Positions 34,318 through 45,472 of a DNA stretch of 52,367 bases are shown one piece after another. The translations under genes were made by a program, and so were the position numbers. Location: contig SGPM01000189.1 of NCBI GenBank assembly GCA_004802725.1, positions 1 to 52,367 on the forward strand, written 5' to 3'. Position 1 is the first letter of the stretch. Every line of letters begins with the position of its first letter. The notes under the pieces were generated by a model. That model saw only the letters and a list, made by a program, of their open reading frames with translations. It searched no databases and was not told where the DNA came from. This stretch comes from Antrodiella citrinella (Eukaryota; Basidiomycota; Agaricomycetes; Polyporales; Steccherinaceae).

Positions 34318-36312
34318 ATGGACTCCTTCCGCTCTCGCCAAGATCACGCCTTTCTTACCCCAGGTGTGTTGAGCCGGTTCTCCGTGCAAGGAGGAATGCT
34401 GAAGGGCGTGTTTCTGCAGGGCTTTCTGTTCGACTGGACACCAGCTGGTCAGACACCCCCCGTTCCGACGACAGGTATGACGCCACATTCACCGGTTCAG
34501 ATGTCCTTATGAAGGATTTACGTTCTCTTCCGCTATACAGCGCAATGCGACCAGATTCATATCAAGTGGGATAGAGGTACTGAGGTTGGGTGCGTATATG
34601 TGCTTCTGAAAATAAGAATCACGCGCTGAATGCATTGCTCTAGCCCTAACCCGACGGCCCCATACTACCTGCAGATCTACACATCGTAAGCGACACCATC
34701 CTGTGAGTCTGGCATGTCTTCCAACTAACGCAAGTGTTACAGAACATTCATCGTGCCATTCGTGATCGAAGCAGGAAGTGCGTTGGAATTTGTGAGTCTT
34801 CCGAGTCAATCAGGCATAAATGTCGGACTTGGCTAACATCATGCAGGATTGGACTGTGCCCTTTATACCCGGGACTCAATATCAGATATGCATGGTATGC
34901 GCATTGAAGCGATATGGGAGAACCGAATGCTCACTTGACTAGTTTGATAGCCTAGGGACGAGTGGAGGCTGTCAGGCTGTCTATACCGTATACCAAGCAC
35001 CGAATACCACGTTGGATAACCCACCCATATGCACCAATCTTACATATCCAAGACCTGAGCAGCAGCTGGGTGTGACTGCACTCGTTGATAGCGGTCCCTT
35101 CTCGCAATTCGGATGGATCGACCAAGTGAGTGGTCGTGTGACATCTATGCATCCGCATGCTGATCGCGCAGTCTAGTGTACTGACCTCTCCGTCGCACCA
35201 ACGAACGGAACGCCACCATATACATTGACGGTGGCGCCTGCCCTGCATCCACCGTACAATATCACTTCGCAAACCATGAATCCGATCAATTGGACAGTAT
35301 CATTGGTTAGTACGTTTGTCAACGTTTTCCGACCCTGGACTGATTCAAGTAGTCATGGGGGATGCCTTTCTTCGTTTCGCTGGTCGATTCTTCAGGGATG
35401 TCGTGGGCCAGCGGCCCGTTGCATAGCGGTGGTGGTGGCACACTAGGCTGTCTATCATCGGACGCTGCAGTGTGAGTGACTCGTAAGTTCAACATGCTTG
35501 TGCATCGCTTAGCCTCCCCATAGATCCACGAAGAAGACGATTGCGCCTGTAGTGGCGATTGGGGCCGGCCTAGGCGGTCTCGGAGCGGGGATCCTCATTG
35601 GAATCCTTTCCGTCCTTGCATACACTTACTGGCCTAAGCGCCATCGACTGATAAGTCGTCCAACAAAAGCAAGGGAATCAGCTGGCATGTTGCTGACGTC
35701 CACGCCTACAAGGGGACACTATCATGACTTGCCTTCGGAAAGCTCTAGAGATGGGTGAGTGTATTTTTCTGCTATAGACGAGTATAGATTTATCTGAACT
35801 GGCCCTGTTTCAGTCTCATGCGTGATCATGGATATGTTATTGAGCCTTTTGTCATGCCCGACGTGCCCAACGAACGCGAATTTGGCGAGATAAACACGTC
35901 CCCTCCCAGTGCATTTACTTCCGCTGCACTGGGTGCCTCTTCATCGTCGGGGGATAATTTCTCACAGTTCCCCAATACCAATTCGGAGAGGCATCCTACT
36001 ACTAGTTCCGGCTCTCGACGCGATCCTTCACTTTCGGTCACAGCACCATTGCAGTCATCCACCTCACTTGAGCCACCACGTCGCCCTGTGGAACGATCAT
36101 CGTCACACGTGTACGTCGTCCATCATGACGGAGGCGGCGCTCCCATATCTGTATACACGGATGACGGAGCGGAGGTCGTAGAGTTGCCCCCTCACTATCC
36201 TTATGACGGCCGAGGCACAGCTTTGAGTCCGTTATCTGGCGTGACGACCTCAAGACAACTGCCACCTCCTCCGCCAGAAAAACCTCCACCTGTGCGCCGA
36301 GCAGTCAGCTAG
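34318..36312 (+). CDS. Type I membrane glycoprotein, unknown function
   Basis: This looks like a conserved basidiomycete single-pass membrane protein of unknown function. Secure exons include one ending at 34474 (FLFDWTPAGQTPPVPTT), then 34541-34589 (QCDQIHIKWDRG) and one from 34644 (PNPTAPYYLQIYTS), and more up to 36312. The ectodomain is Cys-poor with N-glycosylation sequons (NTTL, NLTY, NITS, NWTV), and ends in a Gly/Ile-rich membrane segment (VVAIGAGLGGLGAGILIGIL) followed by YWPKR. The cytosolic tail of ~250 residues is Ser/Pro-rich and ends with a PPPPPEKPPPVRR stretch. The 5' end is uncertain: ATG 34318 has no clear signal peptide, so the true start may lie upstream behind an intron ending at about 34362. 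A truncated inverted copy lies at 50546-51230. Confidence 0.65.
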
Positions 36313-36668
36313 AGAGAGGCTATATCTCCAGTGCTCTCTTTTATCCTTCACCGTCCTTCTTACGACCTGTCGACGACCTATCTCGCATCACATTCGTTTC
36401 TTTCGATTTTCCTCAATACTTATTGGACATCAATTACATGTCGTATGACTAGGGTGCCTTGGAAAGTTTATCCATATCTGCACATCTATTGAACTATACA
36501 ATCACTTCTTCGAGGCATATATGTCTCGACCATTCTCTAGGCCAGTAGTAGTAATTGTACACCTAGTAGACGGGGTATGTTGTCCTTGCTATTTGCGGAC
36601 CAGTCCTATGACGACCTCTGAGTGGTATCATTGAAATCCTATTCAATCTCGTTGCTAAAGTGCTGATA
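36313..36668. other. Convergent 3' region
   Basis: This 356-bp stretch lies between the stops of the membrane glycoprotein gene and LAS1. No open frame or repeat worth calling was seen. Confidence 0.5.
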
Positions 36669-38492
36669 CTAATAGCTCAACGTGGTGGGATGGACGAAAA
36701 TGCCAATTGGCGCCGGCCTCCAACCGCTCTTCCGGTCTAGCGCCTTCCAGCCCGTCAGTAAGTTTATGGCGTCCACATCGCTCGACAAATCTCCTTGCAT
36801 ATCGCACTGGGAGTCGATTTGCAACGGCCGCCCGGGGGAAGAATGCTGTGCTAAAGCGTCTAAACGTCGAGACATTGCCTCCAGATCCTCATCATCTCGC
36901 CAATCCTGCGTGGGTGCCAAGTTAGCGCCGTTGTACTGGTGAAATGCCGGCGTGTGTGCTCACCGACGACCCTGCGGTGACGAGTACCGGGACAGTTGCG
37001 GTAAGGCGATCCAAATGCGGATAACTGTGACACAAGACTTTCAGTAGCTTGCGGGCGCTGAATGGGTCCAAAAATACATCAGGTATGAGGGAGTTGAGAG
37101 TGGATTGAGAGGAAACACGAACATCTTTTCGTTGCTTCCCTCATTAATCTTGTCAGGACGCAAGCAACTCAACAGGAATAGGACGACATCTTCCCTGTTT
37201 AGCACACGCTGATCCCCCTCGTCGTCGTCCGCCTTGTCCGCACTAGAGTAGGTATTCACCAGCCAGTTCGCCCAAGTGGCGAGACAGATATCAAGGGTAG
37301 CGTCACGTTCATGTTGCAATAGAGAAATCGTGTCTGCTCCGGCACTGTCGACCGAGGATCCGGAAGTGAGATGTGTGATGATCTTGGAGACTAGCGACGA
37401 AAGTAGACCCCTGTGCAACGAACATACGTGCGCCACAAGGTGTTTCCATGTATGCAAAACCCGTTCTGGCGGTTCAAAAACATCGTTGTTGAGCGGTAGC
37501 CGCTTTCTTCATGTTCACGCATCAGCCTACATACAATCACCGTGCTCCGGAGATGAAAGAACCACACGTACTTTTTTGACAGAGGCACCAGGACCCCCTT
37601 CCCCAGCAGCTGATCACAGAACAAATCGAGCACCCATTTCTCGTGGATGTCTTCCTGTTCTCCATCTTGCTCACCATTTCCAACATCCCAGTCAAACGCT
37701 GGAAGAGACGTATGAGCGGCTACCTTGGCTTCCGCCATCCACCGCTCGATATCCCGCAGAGTTTTGGCGACGTCGTCCTTTAGCTGGTTCCGAAGAGACG
37801 CGTCTCGTGTCACCGCCTTGAGAAGGGTCTTGTACTTCTGTAACAGTGGAGCAAGGGGGCGTAACGAGGGAGTTTCAAGTGGTCGCTGGGACGAGGGGTT
37901 GAGGGTCGGTAGAAAGTAGTTGTTCAACAACCAGCGCATTGCCTGGACCATGTCGCGATCAGAACGCACAAAGAGGATGGCTCGTCAGGCGTAAAATTTT
38001 ACGCACATCGTGAGCTGCGGTCCTGAGCACCTCGAGACTGGGAAGATCCTCGTGAGTGGCAGAATGTCGTAATTCGACAAACCACGCTGGTAGGCCTAGC
38101 TGGGTAGCAATGCTCGCGATTGACCTGGCATACGCACCGACCTGGAGAGAGTCAACAAGGCCGTTCACAAGGCGGATGATTGCGGTCGCATAGCTCTGAC
38201 GTAGAGACAAAAACGTGGTATTGTTCTGAGACGAGGCATCCTGAAGCATGGCCGTCAGAATAGACAAGGCCGCCTCCAGGGCATGGGGCAGTGGTGTGAT
38301 TGCCTTCCATGCGGAAAGCTAACGGTAGTAAGAATGATGTCAGTTGCGTCTGTGTAAGAACAGAACAATGCAACTGACTCTATTGACGGCAAAGACCTTT
38401 GAGTCCAGGTCGTTTTCATCCGAGTAGATCCATGAGCAGACTTGGTCAAGCTCGGAAAGAGAGGCCCATGGTACTCGACGCGGTAGCCGCAT
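36669..38492 (-). CDS. LAS1: LAS1 pre-rRNA ITS2 endonuclease
   Basis: LAS1 is the HEPN-family endonuclease that, with Grc3, cuts ITS2 at C2 during 60S maturation. Exon 1 (38379-38492, 38 codons) encodes MRLPRRVPWASLSELDQVCS, and the sequence continues across a ~60-nt intron as LSAWKA. The next exon has LTAMLQDASSQ, SYATAIIRLVNGLVD and the catalytic HEPN motif RHSATHEDLPS (Arg-His-x-x-Thr-His) followed by LEVLRTAAHD. The helical C-terminal region has AMRWLLNNYFLP and a long variable part; the last exon ends with GWRPAPIGIFVHP and a TAG at 36669-36671, a typical LAS1 C-terminal motif. Five or more exons. It is divergent from the 7-TM gene, 378 bp apart. Confidence 0.93.
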
Positions 38493-38870
38493 TCCTGTAG
38501 TTCAGTTCTGAGATAACTACGATGGCGCTCGGTTCCGACACTTGCCACTGTCACGGACGTAACGATCTTGATCGTGACAGCGAAAAGTCCTGCATCTTCC
38601 GAGTCGGAGTCACGTCACGCTTGCGCCTGGCCGCAAGCGTCGTTGGTCCGTGTTCGGCGGCGGAGGACTCGATTGCCCTACGGTCCCGGTCGACGAAAGT
38701 CATCATGAAATTGATGACACCCAGTTTACCCGGCGGCGCGTCTACGCTGTGGTATCCCCGTATAATAGGTCCAGTACTCAGAACATGGAAAACTCACCAA
38801 CTTTCTTCTCTTTCAATCGTCTGCCTCTTTCCATCCTTTTTTATTATTCCTTTACACCCTTTTAACGGAC
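38493..38870. promoter_or_regulatory. Divergent promoter, LAS1 / 7-TM protein
   Basis: These 378 bp lie between divergent start codons. Toward the + gene there is a C/T-rich tract (about 38800-38865), common just upstream of fungal starts. No specific factor site was identified. Confidence 0.45.
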
Positions 38871-39928
38871 ATGGGTCTCGACGCACGCGGTGGTATTTCT
38901 GCTGCTCAATTGGTGATCTACATCCCAATCCTCGTCCTATCCGCAATCCTTGTCAAGCGTCATGGATTCAAACGCCAAGCTGGATGGATCTTCCTGCTCA
39001 TTCTCTCCTTAGGTGCGTTTGTTTCTTTCAGCTTCTAAGATCGCCACACTAACGGCTTCATCCACAGTGCGTATCGTAGGCTCCGCAGCGCACATCGCCG
39101 CCGAGCTCTCTTCAGATCCGAGTACCGGACTTATCGAGACGTTTTCTATCCTCGATAACGTCGGTCTGTCACCACTCATAATGTGTACCATTGGTTTCCT
39201 GAATACTATGTACGTTGCAACGCGCTTCCCATTCTTTAATCATTTACTCATCGTGATCCCACAGTGGTGCTGCTGCATTTGTCAACAACAAACGCGTCAC
39301 CACCAGTCTCCGTTTGCTAGGCCTACTCGCGACGATAGCCATGATCCTCACGATTGTCGGTGCCATCAACCTCGGCGAGGCTAAAACCGACAGCGATGTC
39401 AAAAGCGCAGAGAACTACCGCCATATCGGAGGTATTCTCTACGTCGTCTTGTTCATCCTCGTCACATTGGCCCACGGCTTCTTCTGGAGTAACAAGAGTG
39501 TCATCATGCCACACAGACGTACTGTGAGTACCGCGTATCATATCTTATTCGCTCTTAGACTGAACGTTTTCTCTTTCCAGCTGCTCGTCGGTGTCTCCGC
39601 CGTCCTGCCTCTCCTCTTTGTCCGCACCCTCTACTCCATTCTTTCCGACTACTCTCCCGTCGCTATTCCCGGTGAGCCAGCGCCCACTGGCGGCCTGGCG
39701 AAGTTCAGCAGCACTACTGGATCGTGGGGGGTCTACCTCATCATGTCGCCTGTGTGCGAGATCCTCACCGTCATCACCTACCTCGTCATTGGCATGACCA
39801 TACCCATAACGCAAGAGTACAATGCGCATGCCATGGGTGCCGTAGCAGACGATTCTCGCAGTGACCAGGCACTGAACAGCAACTACGACCAGAGCTATCA
39901 CCCTAGTTATGCCAAGTCGTACAACTAG
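38871..39928 (+). CDS. Seven-TM membrane protein (DUF7702-like), copy A
   Basis: This is a 296-aa polytopic protein. Exons 38871-39012, 39068-39209, 39265-39523 and 39581-39928 join to 891 nt. About seven hydrophobic segments alternate with short loops; landmark motifs are GFKRQAGWIFLL, RIVGSAAHIAAEL, GLSPLIMCTIGFLN, HIGGILYVVLFILVTLAHG, IMPHRRTLLVGVSAVLPLLFVR, and SSTTGSWGVYLIMSPVCEIL. The tail is soluble and Tyr/Ser-rich (SNYDQSYHPSYAKSYN). I recall this type as the fungal DUF7702 family; the function is unknown. Copy B (42411-43513) has the same three intron positions and phases, so the two are paralogues from one gene. Confidence 0.8.
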
Positions 39929-42410
39929 AAAAAGTGCCCAGTTGTATTCCTCTTTCATGACTTCATCACGGACGCATCTTGTATATCCCCCATTTTTCCT
40001 TTTAGTTACGATTACTGCAACGCCATAAATAGAATGAGTCGTTTTTCCGTTGGTCCATTTGATGACTGCCTCTTGCACTCTCTCGCCACACTTTTGGTCC
40101 AGTCGGCAACTTCACGAGTGGCACAGCAAGAAGTGACCAACTTCTCCCGTCAATTGCAAGCTTTCGATTCTCCATGGGAATACTATTCGATCTCGAGAGT
40201 GATCGCCGATCGTGGGGGAGCTGTCAAATTGAGTCACCGACTACAGAGAGCGCGTCTATAAAATCTCAAAGTTACCGTGCCACTTCATTTGATCATGTGG
40301 TGGGGCCGTGTCTGACCACGTTGCGGTCGCGTTGGTGTCGTGTGCGGATCCCCAAATATTGAGACCTTGTGAGACCATTGAGTGATATGACAACTAAGTA
40401 TGTTCGCCGACGGGGAAATGTATCAGTGTCACCCATACGAGCAGACATCCTCACGAGGTGACGTTGTTATCAACATATCTATTATCAAGTGTAGTAGCAA
40501 TTGAGGCGCGGGATTCATTTAGCGCACGCACGCGTCAACCGACGATGGTGTCGATGGATATGCAGTGAGTGAGTTGGGACAGGAGGTGCGTTCAATAATT
40601 CATGTCTTCTGAATGTACTACATGGCCGCGACTGCATAGGCTGAAGTCTCAATGCTTCGTCAAATGGCCACTGGTAATCAGATCGCTGTCGACATTCACT
40701 GATCCAACCAACACACTTGCCTTCGCCCAGACCGACGGTGGTAGTGAGTACTAGTAGTGAGACCACGCTGGACCACGCATGCTGCGACACCTTAGTCTAC
40801 TTGCCCACTAGACCCTTGTCGTGTACTTAAGTTCACCAGGGTCCAGCACTATTTGTTTTCCAATCATGTTTGTCAGCCAGAGCGGGGGCTGCATAAAATT
40901 TCCAGCCAACAGCACCAATAATACTAGCGTGAGTCGGGGGGCAGCATCCAGGTGTATGAAATACACCGAGCGGCGAGGACTTATTACGCGGAGACAGAGG
41001 GCCTCGATCGTCGTGAGTCTGATAGATCTACCTATCGAGAACCGAGTCATCGATTGTAGCCTGCGTAAAGTGATCACAGGCAAATATGGCGCATGATTCA
41101 ATCAATGATTGTATAGGATTGTATGTACCTGCCAGACCTACCTAATGTTCCGAGCGTCTTTCCAGTCCGCAGTCTGCCCCAGTGCACATACAATTGCGCA
41201 ATACAGTATAGAGACATGGGTGATGGTCAGACAGAACATCTTCCCGGGCCTTCATGGATGCTACCCTCCGAGTCTGGGTCCGCTGAGCGTCGGGGAAGCG
41301 TGCCACGCTGTGCAGGAAGTTCGAACTCCGCACGCTGCGCAGAACGGTTCTCAAAGCACCGTCCAGCAGACAGATCTTTAAAGGTTATTCAATTTCCTTA
41401 TTCACAATTTCATGTATACAAACAATACACTTTCTGTCCTGGCCTGCGTGTGACCGTCCTACTGTATAACGGCCGGCGATTCTGATTGGCAATTGCAAAC
41501 CGGAAAATATCCTTCTCTCCTGCATCCCTTCGCTCCGCGCGAACCGGTGAAAGATGGAGCAAACTGCAATGCGGCCTAGCGCTAGCGGTGATGGTCCTCG
41601 ATTGAATATTGGACCCGTACGAAGTCTGAATGTCTCCCCCATCATGTGCATGCGATGCACACAAAGGTTAAACTATCCTAAACGTATGATTTCCTTCGGG
41701 CGACGAGGCAAGATAGAGCTGTGGAGGAGGATTGCGAAGTGGACGAACTTGAAAGCACGGAGGATGAAGATATCTGCGTTGACGCTAGTCAGCCTCATCT
41801 CGTGGACAGGGCCCGTCCGGCACCCAGCATGTCATATCGATGAGTCAGACCTTACAATTTGGACCAACTATTCTCGTTTTTGCCCCTCGTTGTGGGTCGT
41901 TGTGGGTCGTTGTTAGACCCGTAGTCGACTGATGGTGCGTTGTACATATCCTGGTACCATCGTACACCTCGAAGACGAGAGGCTCGTCACCGTGTTCGTT
42001 CACGGGGTTTGGGCGTCTATATAAGGTCTGATCAGCGGTTACACTTTGGTTGCACTGCTCATCCGTGCCACCAACAGCCTGAGTGACCTCTTCGAAGTCA
42101 CATCGTGGAAAGTAACAATGGTATTTTTGTTCAAATTAGTTTTTCGACCAAGCGTTGTGGTTCTGGATCCGTATCCGTTTGTATCGGTGGTTTCAAGGGT
42201 TGTCGATCCTCGGTACGGTACCTGCGATGCGATGTTGGGCATGCGAGGCTATGCGAGGCCTATGAAATCACGCCAAACAGCATGAAGAGGGTATAAAGCC
42301 GGGGTCCGCCCAAAGACTATGGTACGCATTTTCCGGTTTTCGTGTCCTCCTTCGACAGTTCCCAGTCATCCCGAGGAGCTTCCTCTCGACCCCACAAAAC
42401 AGTCCTCACT
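39929..42410. other. Gene-poor 2.5-kb gap
   Basis: No gene could be supported in this long stretch between the two 7-TM paralogues. It contains several short unrelated open frames (for example 41123-41485 and 41554-41916 on +) without recognisable motifs, a two-copy gttgtgggtc repeat near 41884-41910, and scattered simple runs. It may be decayed DNA left after the duplication, or hold long regulatory regions or non-coding RNA that cannot be judged here. Confidence 0.45.
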
Positions 42411-43513
42411 ATGGGCAAGAGTCTTGACCAGAGAGGTGACATCGCTGCTGCTCAGCTCGCAGTCTACGTCCCCTTCCTTGCCATCGCGGCCGTCTTGACG
42501 TTACGACATGGATTCAGTCGTCAGGCTGGATGGGTCTTGTTGGTCATCGTCTCCCTCAGTACGTTTTTCTCTGTGCACATTAATTGTCGCATGGTTCTGA
42601 CGTTGGGTCTCCAGTCCGTATTGTAGGCAGTGCGACGCACATTGCATCGGAACTGGCGAAGCAGACGACAGAGGGACTCGTTATCACATACGTGGTCCTC
42701 GATGCGGCCGGTCTATCACCCCTGCTGATTGCGACGTTGGGCTTCTTGGGCACTGTGTAAGTCGTCTTCCCCGTCGAAACCTTGTTGTATGAACACGCGC
42801 TCACCTCGTTTTCCCTGCAGCGCTCAAGGATCGTTCGACCACAGGCCGTTGGTACCGCGCGCTCTGCGCCTACTTGGCCTTGTCGGTACCGCCGCCATCG
42901 CTCTCATTGCTGCAGGAGGCGCAACCGTCGCCACTGCCTCATCGCCGAGCGACCTTACCCAGGGTGCAACTCTGCGTCATGCCGGCGCGATCTTGTACGC
43001 AGTGCTCTACGCGTTCATCTTCGCCGTGCACATATACTTCTACATAGGATTCGAGATAATTTTGCCGCATAGGCGTACGGTATGTTTGGTTTATCGTTGC
43101 CCAGTTCCGTTGCTCAACGATTTTTTTTTCGACGACAGCTCCTCGTCGGTATTTCCGCCGCACTCCCTTTCCTCTTGGTCCGCGTCGTCTTCTCCGTCCT
43201 CTCCGCCTACGCACCCGCTGCTGCCATCGGCTTCCCAGCGACGAAGCACACCGCCCTGACGAAATTCTCCAGCGAGACCGGTTCATGGCAAATCTTCCTC
43301 GTCATGTCGGTCCTCATGGAGATCATCGTCATGATTATCTACATCACGGTAGGACTCACTGTCCGCCTCAAAGACGACCCCGTCGGCGAGAAGGTGGCGT
43401 ACAGCCCCGATGTCGAGATGAGCCACAGCGGTGGAGGTGGAGGTGGAGGTGGAGGATTCGGACTTGGGTTGTTCCGAGGCAGGAGACGTCTGTTTGGCCG
43501 CAGCAGGCGATGA
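42411..43513 (+). CDS. Seven-TM membrane protein (DUF7702-like), copy B
   Basis: This is a 307-aa paralogue of the gene at 38871-39928. Exons 42411-42558, 42615-42756, 42821-43079 and 43139-43513 join to 924 nt, and each intron falls at the same codon and phase as in copy A. Shared motifs are GFSRQAGWVLLVIVSL, RIVGSATHIASEL, GLSPLLIATLGFL, LRHAGAILYAVLYAFIFAVH, LPHRRTLLVGISAALPFLLVR and SSETGSWQIFLVMSVLMEI. It differs in its cytosolic end, which has a nine-Gly run and an Arg-rich terminus (RGRRRLFGRSRR) instead of the Tyr/Ser-rich tail of copy A. This suggests different partners or targeting. The role is unknown. An upstream non-ATG extension is ignored. Confidence 0.8.
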
Positions 43514-44157
43514 ACGTGAATGAGGACTTTAGTTGATGATCTTCATGTTTGTTTCGTTCACTTTACTTATTAGACTCGTTACTTTGACTTGATACCCTCA
43601 CGCTTGGAAGTACACATGACTGCGTGACAGATAGATATCGCTCATAATGTAGTACTTGTAGACACACTTTTGAGGGCAAGTAGCAAGACTCAATAATTTT
43701 TCATTTATGAAGACTACGACTACAATATCCTACACGAGTAAAGCTGATGCAGACGGAAAAAACGAATGTGAAAGGGATGTTCGAACCGCATAGTCAAGCA
43801 CTTCCCATTCCATCTCTCGAAGACATGGACGCTACGCTGGGATGCGCTCCGGCTTAATTGAGTTCTTGTAGTATCTCCCCGTGCCAGTGCTCGATACCCC
43901 AGTCATACTAACGAAGAGCCGGAGTTGCTTCGAGATGAACTGCGAAACTGTGGTGAGGGTGTTGTTTTGTTGAGAAAAGAGAAAGAACAAACGCCGAGAA
44001 GTTTTTTATAGGGCTGCCCCAAGTGTTACATAATCAGTATGATTATGAAGGTCTAGGATGACTCGGACCCATGGTCGACGACGATGGCCAAACAAATAAC
44101 AAACGGGAGTCATAATCGACCTTCGCAGAATAGGAGGTAGTCCGTCCTCTCTTAAAT
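43514..44157. other. Intergenic, 7-TM copy B 3' side to hydrolase
   Basis: This 644-bp stretch holds the 3' region of the 7-TM gene and the promoter of the hydrolase gene. A - strand open frame overlapping its right end has no domain. Nothing further was recognised. Confidence 0.45.
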
Positions 44158-45267
44158 ATGATGGCTGTATCTCGTCTTCGTGCCTTTCTCCACCACATGA
44201 ACCCGGCTAGTACTGCGACAATGTCTACTGCCATCCATAACACGAACCAGGCTTGCTGCACACGTCCTCCGGTCGTGTCGAACTACACACCGAAGGGCTC
44301 GTTTATTTCGTTCGGTGGATTCAAGAAGGTATGTGCATTGCTGTCCATTAACAAGCTGAATGAGTCTCACACGCAACTCCCAGGTGTACGTGACAGGCCC
44401 GCAGCGAGGCGACACCGTCCTCGTTTGCGTGTACGACATCTTCGGGTGAGTACATGTCATTATCATACCTATTCGGAAAGCTTACCAGCTCCGTACAGCT
44501 TCAAACCCCAGACCCAGCAAGGCGCAGACATCCTCGCCGCGCAACTTAACGTCCAAGTCCTCATGCCCGACTTCTTCGAAGACGGCGCCGTCTGGCTCCT
44601 CTCGCAGTACCCACCCAAGACCGACGAGCAGAAAGCCAACATCCAGAAATTCTTCGGCGGGATAGCCAACCCGCCCGTGAACGCGGAGAAACTGTTCAAG
44701 TTCGGGAAGGCGCTGAAGGAGGTCGGGGTGAAGAAGGTCGGGTGTTATGGGTTCTGTTGGGGAGGGAAGGTTGTGATGCTGGCTGGTGCACGGACGGATA
44801 CGCCGTTTGATGCAGTTTCGTTGGTGCATCCTGCGTATGTGGTTTTGTGTCGTGGTTCTGCGTGATGTTGCGGCTCACTCGTTTTGATTTAGCATGCTTG
44901 ACGCGAAGGACGCTGAGAATCTGAATCTCCCCTTGGGCTTGTACCTCAGCAAAGAAGAATCAGAGGAAGAGGTAGGTCGTGAGGCTTTATATTCGCAAGA
45001 CACCATATTCATGGTGTCCCCACAGTTCCATAAAATGGTCAATATCATGCAGAAGAAGCCATTCGCCGCGAAGAACGACTCAAGGATCTTTGAATCGTAG
45101 GTCATTCCTTTCAATTTCAATCACGGGGACTGACTTCTATGCTTCATAGCTTCCACGGCTTCGCTGCTGCTCGTTCCAATCTTGACGACCCAGACAACAA
45201 GGAGAAGTACGCGGACTTGTACCAAACTTTGGAAAAGTACTTCAAGAACAACGGCCTGTCGGTATGA
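44158..45267 (+). CDS. Dienelactone hydrolase family protein (AIM2-like)
   Basis: This alpha/beta-hydrolase of the dienelactone hydrolase family has six exons. The core begins NQACCTRPPVVSNYTPKGSF and continues KKVYVTGPQRGDTVLVCVYDIFGF. The nucleophile elbow GFCWGGK carries Cys as nucleophile, as in dienelactone hydrolase. The closing His is in FHGFAAARSNLDD. Splice junctions were read at AAG/GTG, GG/C, GC/C, GAG/TTC and TC/C and keep frame to the stop at 45265-45267. Two starts are possible: ATG 44158 adds 21 residues (MMAVSRLRAFLHHMNPASTAT) that look like a mitochondrial presequence; ATG 44221 gives the usual-length MSTAIHNTNQACC. Fungal homologues include yeast AIM2. The physiological substrate is unknown; this is probably a small-molecule esterase. 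Confidence 0.85.
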
Positions 45268-45472
45268 CTGCAGCTCTAACTGTATAGTGTACGGAGCAAT
45301 AAACTTAAGTACAGACCTTTGTAGGTGTCAATGTAATATCATAACCAGTGTAACTAGTGTACAGATAACAGAATACTATCACAATCCCTACCGATGTAGG
45401 GAGCCTCTTCTACTCACACAGACGACTCACTCTTCTAGAGTACTGAAAAGCCTGAAACTTTAGGCAGCCCTT

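Noticed and set aside
41123..41485. Possible CFEM-type cysteine-rich protein (LPQCTYNCAIQ)
   Set aside because: Only the first two cysteines fit; the rest of the eight-cysteine pattern and a signal peptide are absent.
41554..41916. 120-codon + strand open frame
   Set aside because: No recognisable domain, irregular composition, and an opposing open frame of similar length across the same bases.
43790..43810. Possible tRNA T-arm (gttcgaacc)
   Set aside because: No pairing acceptor stem, D arm or anticodon arm could be built around it.
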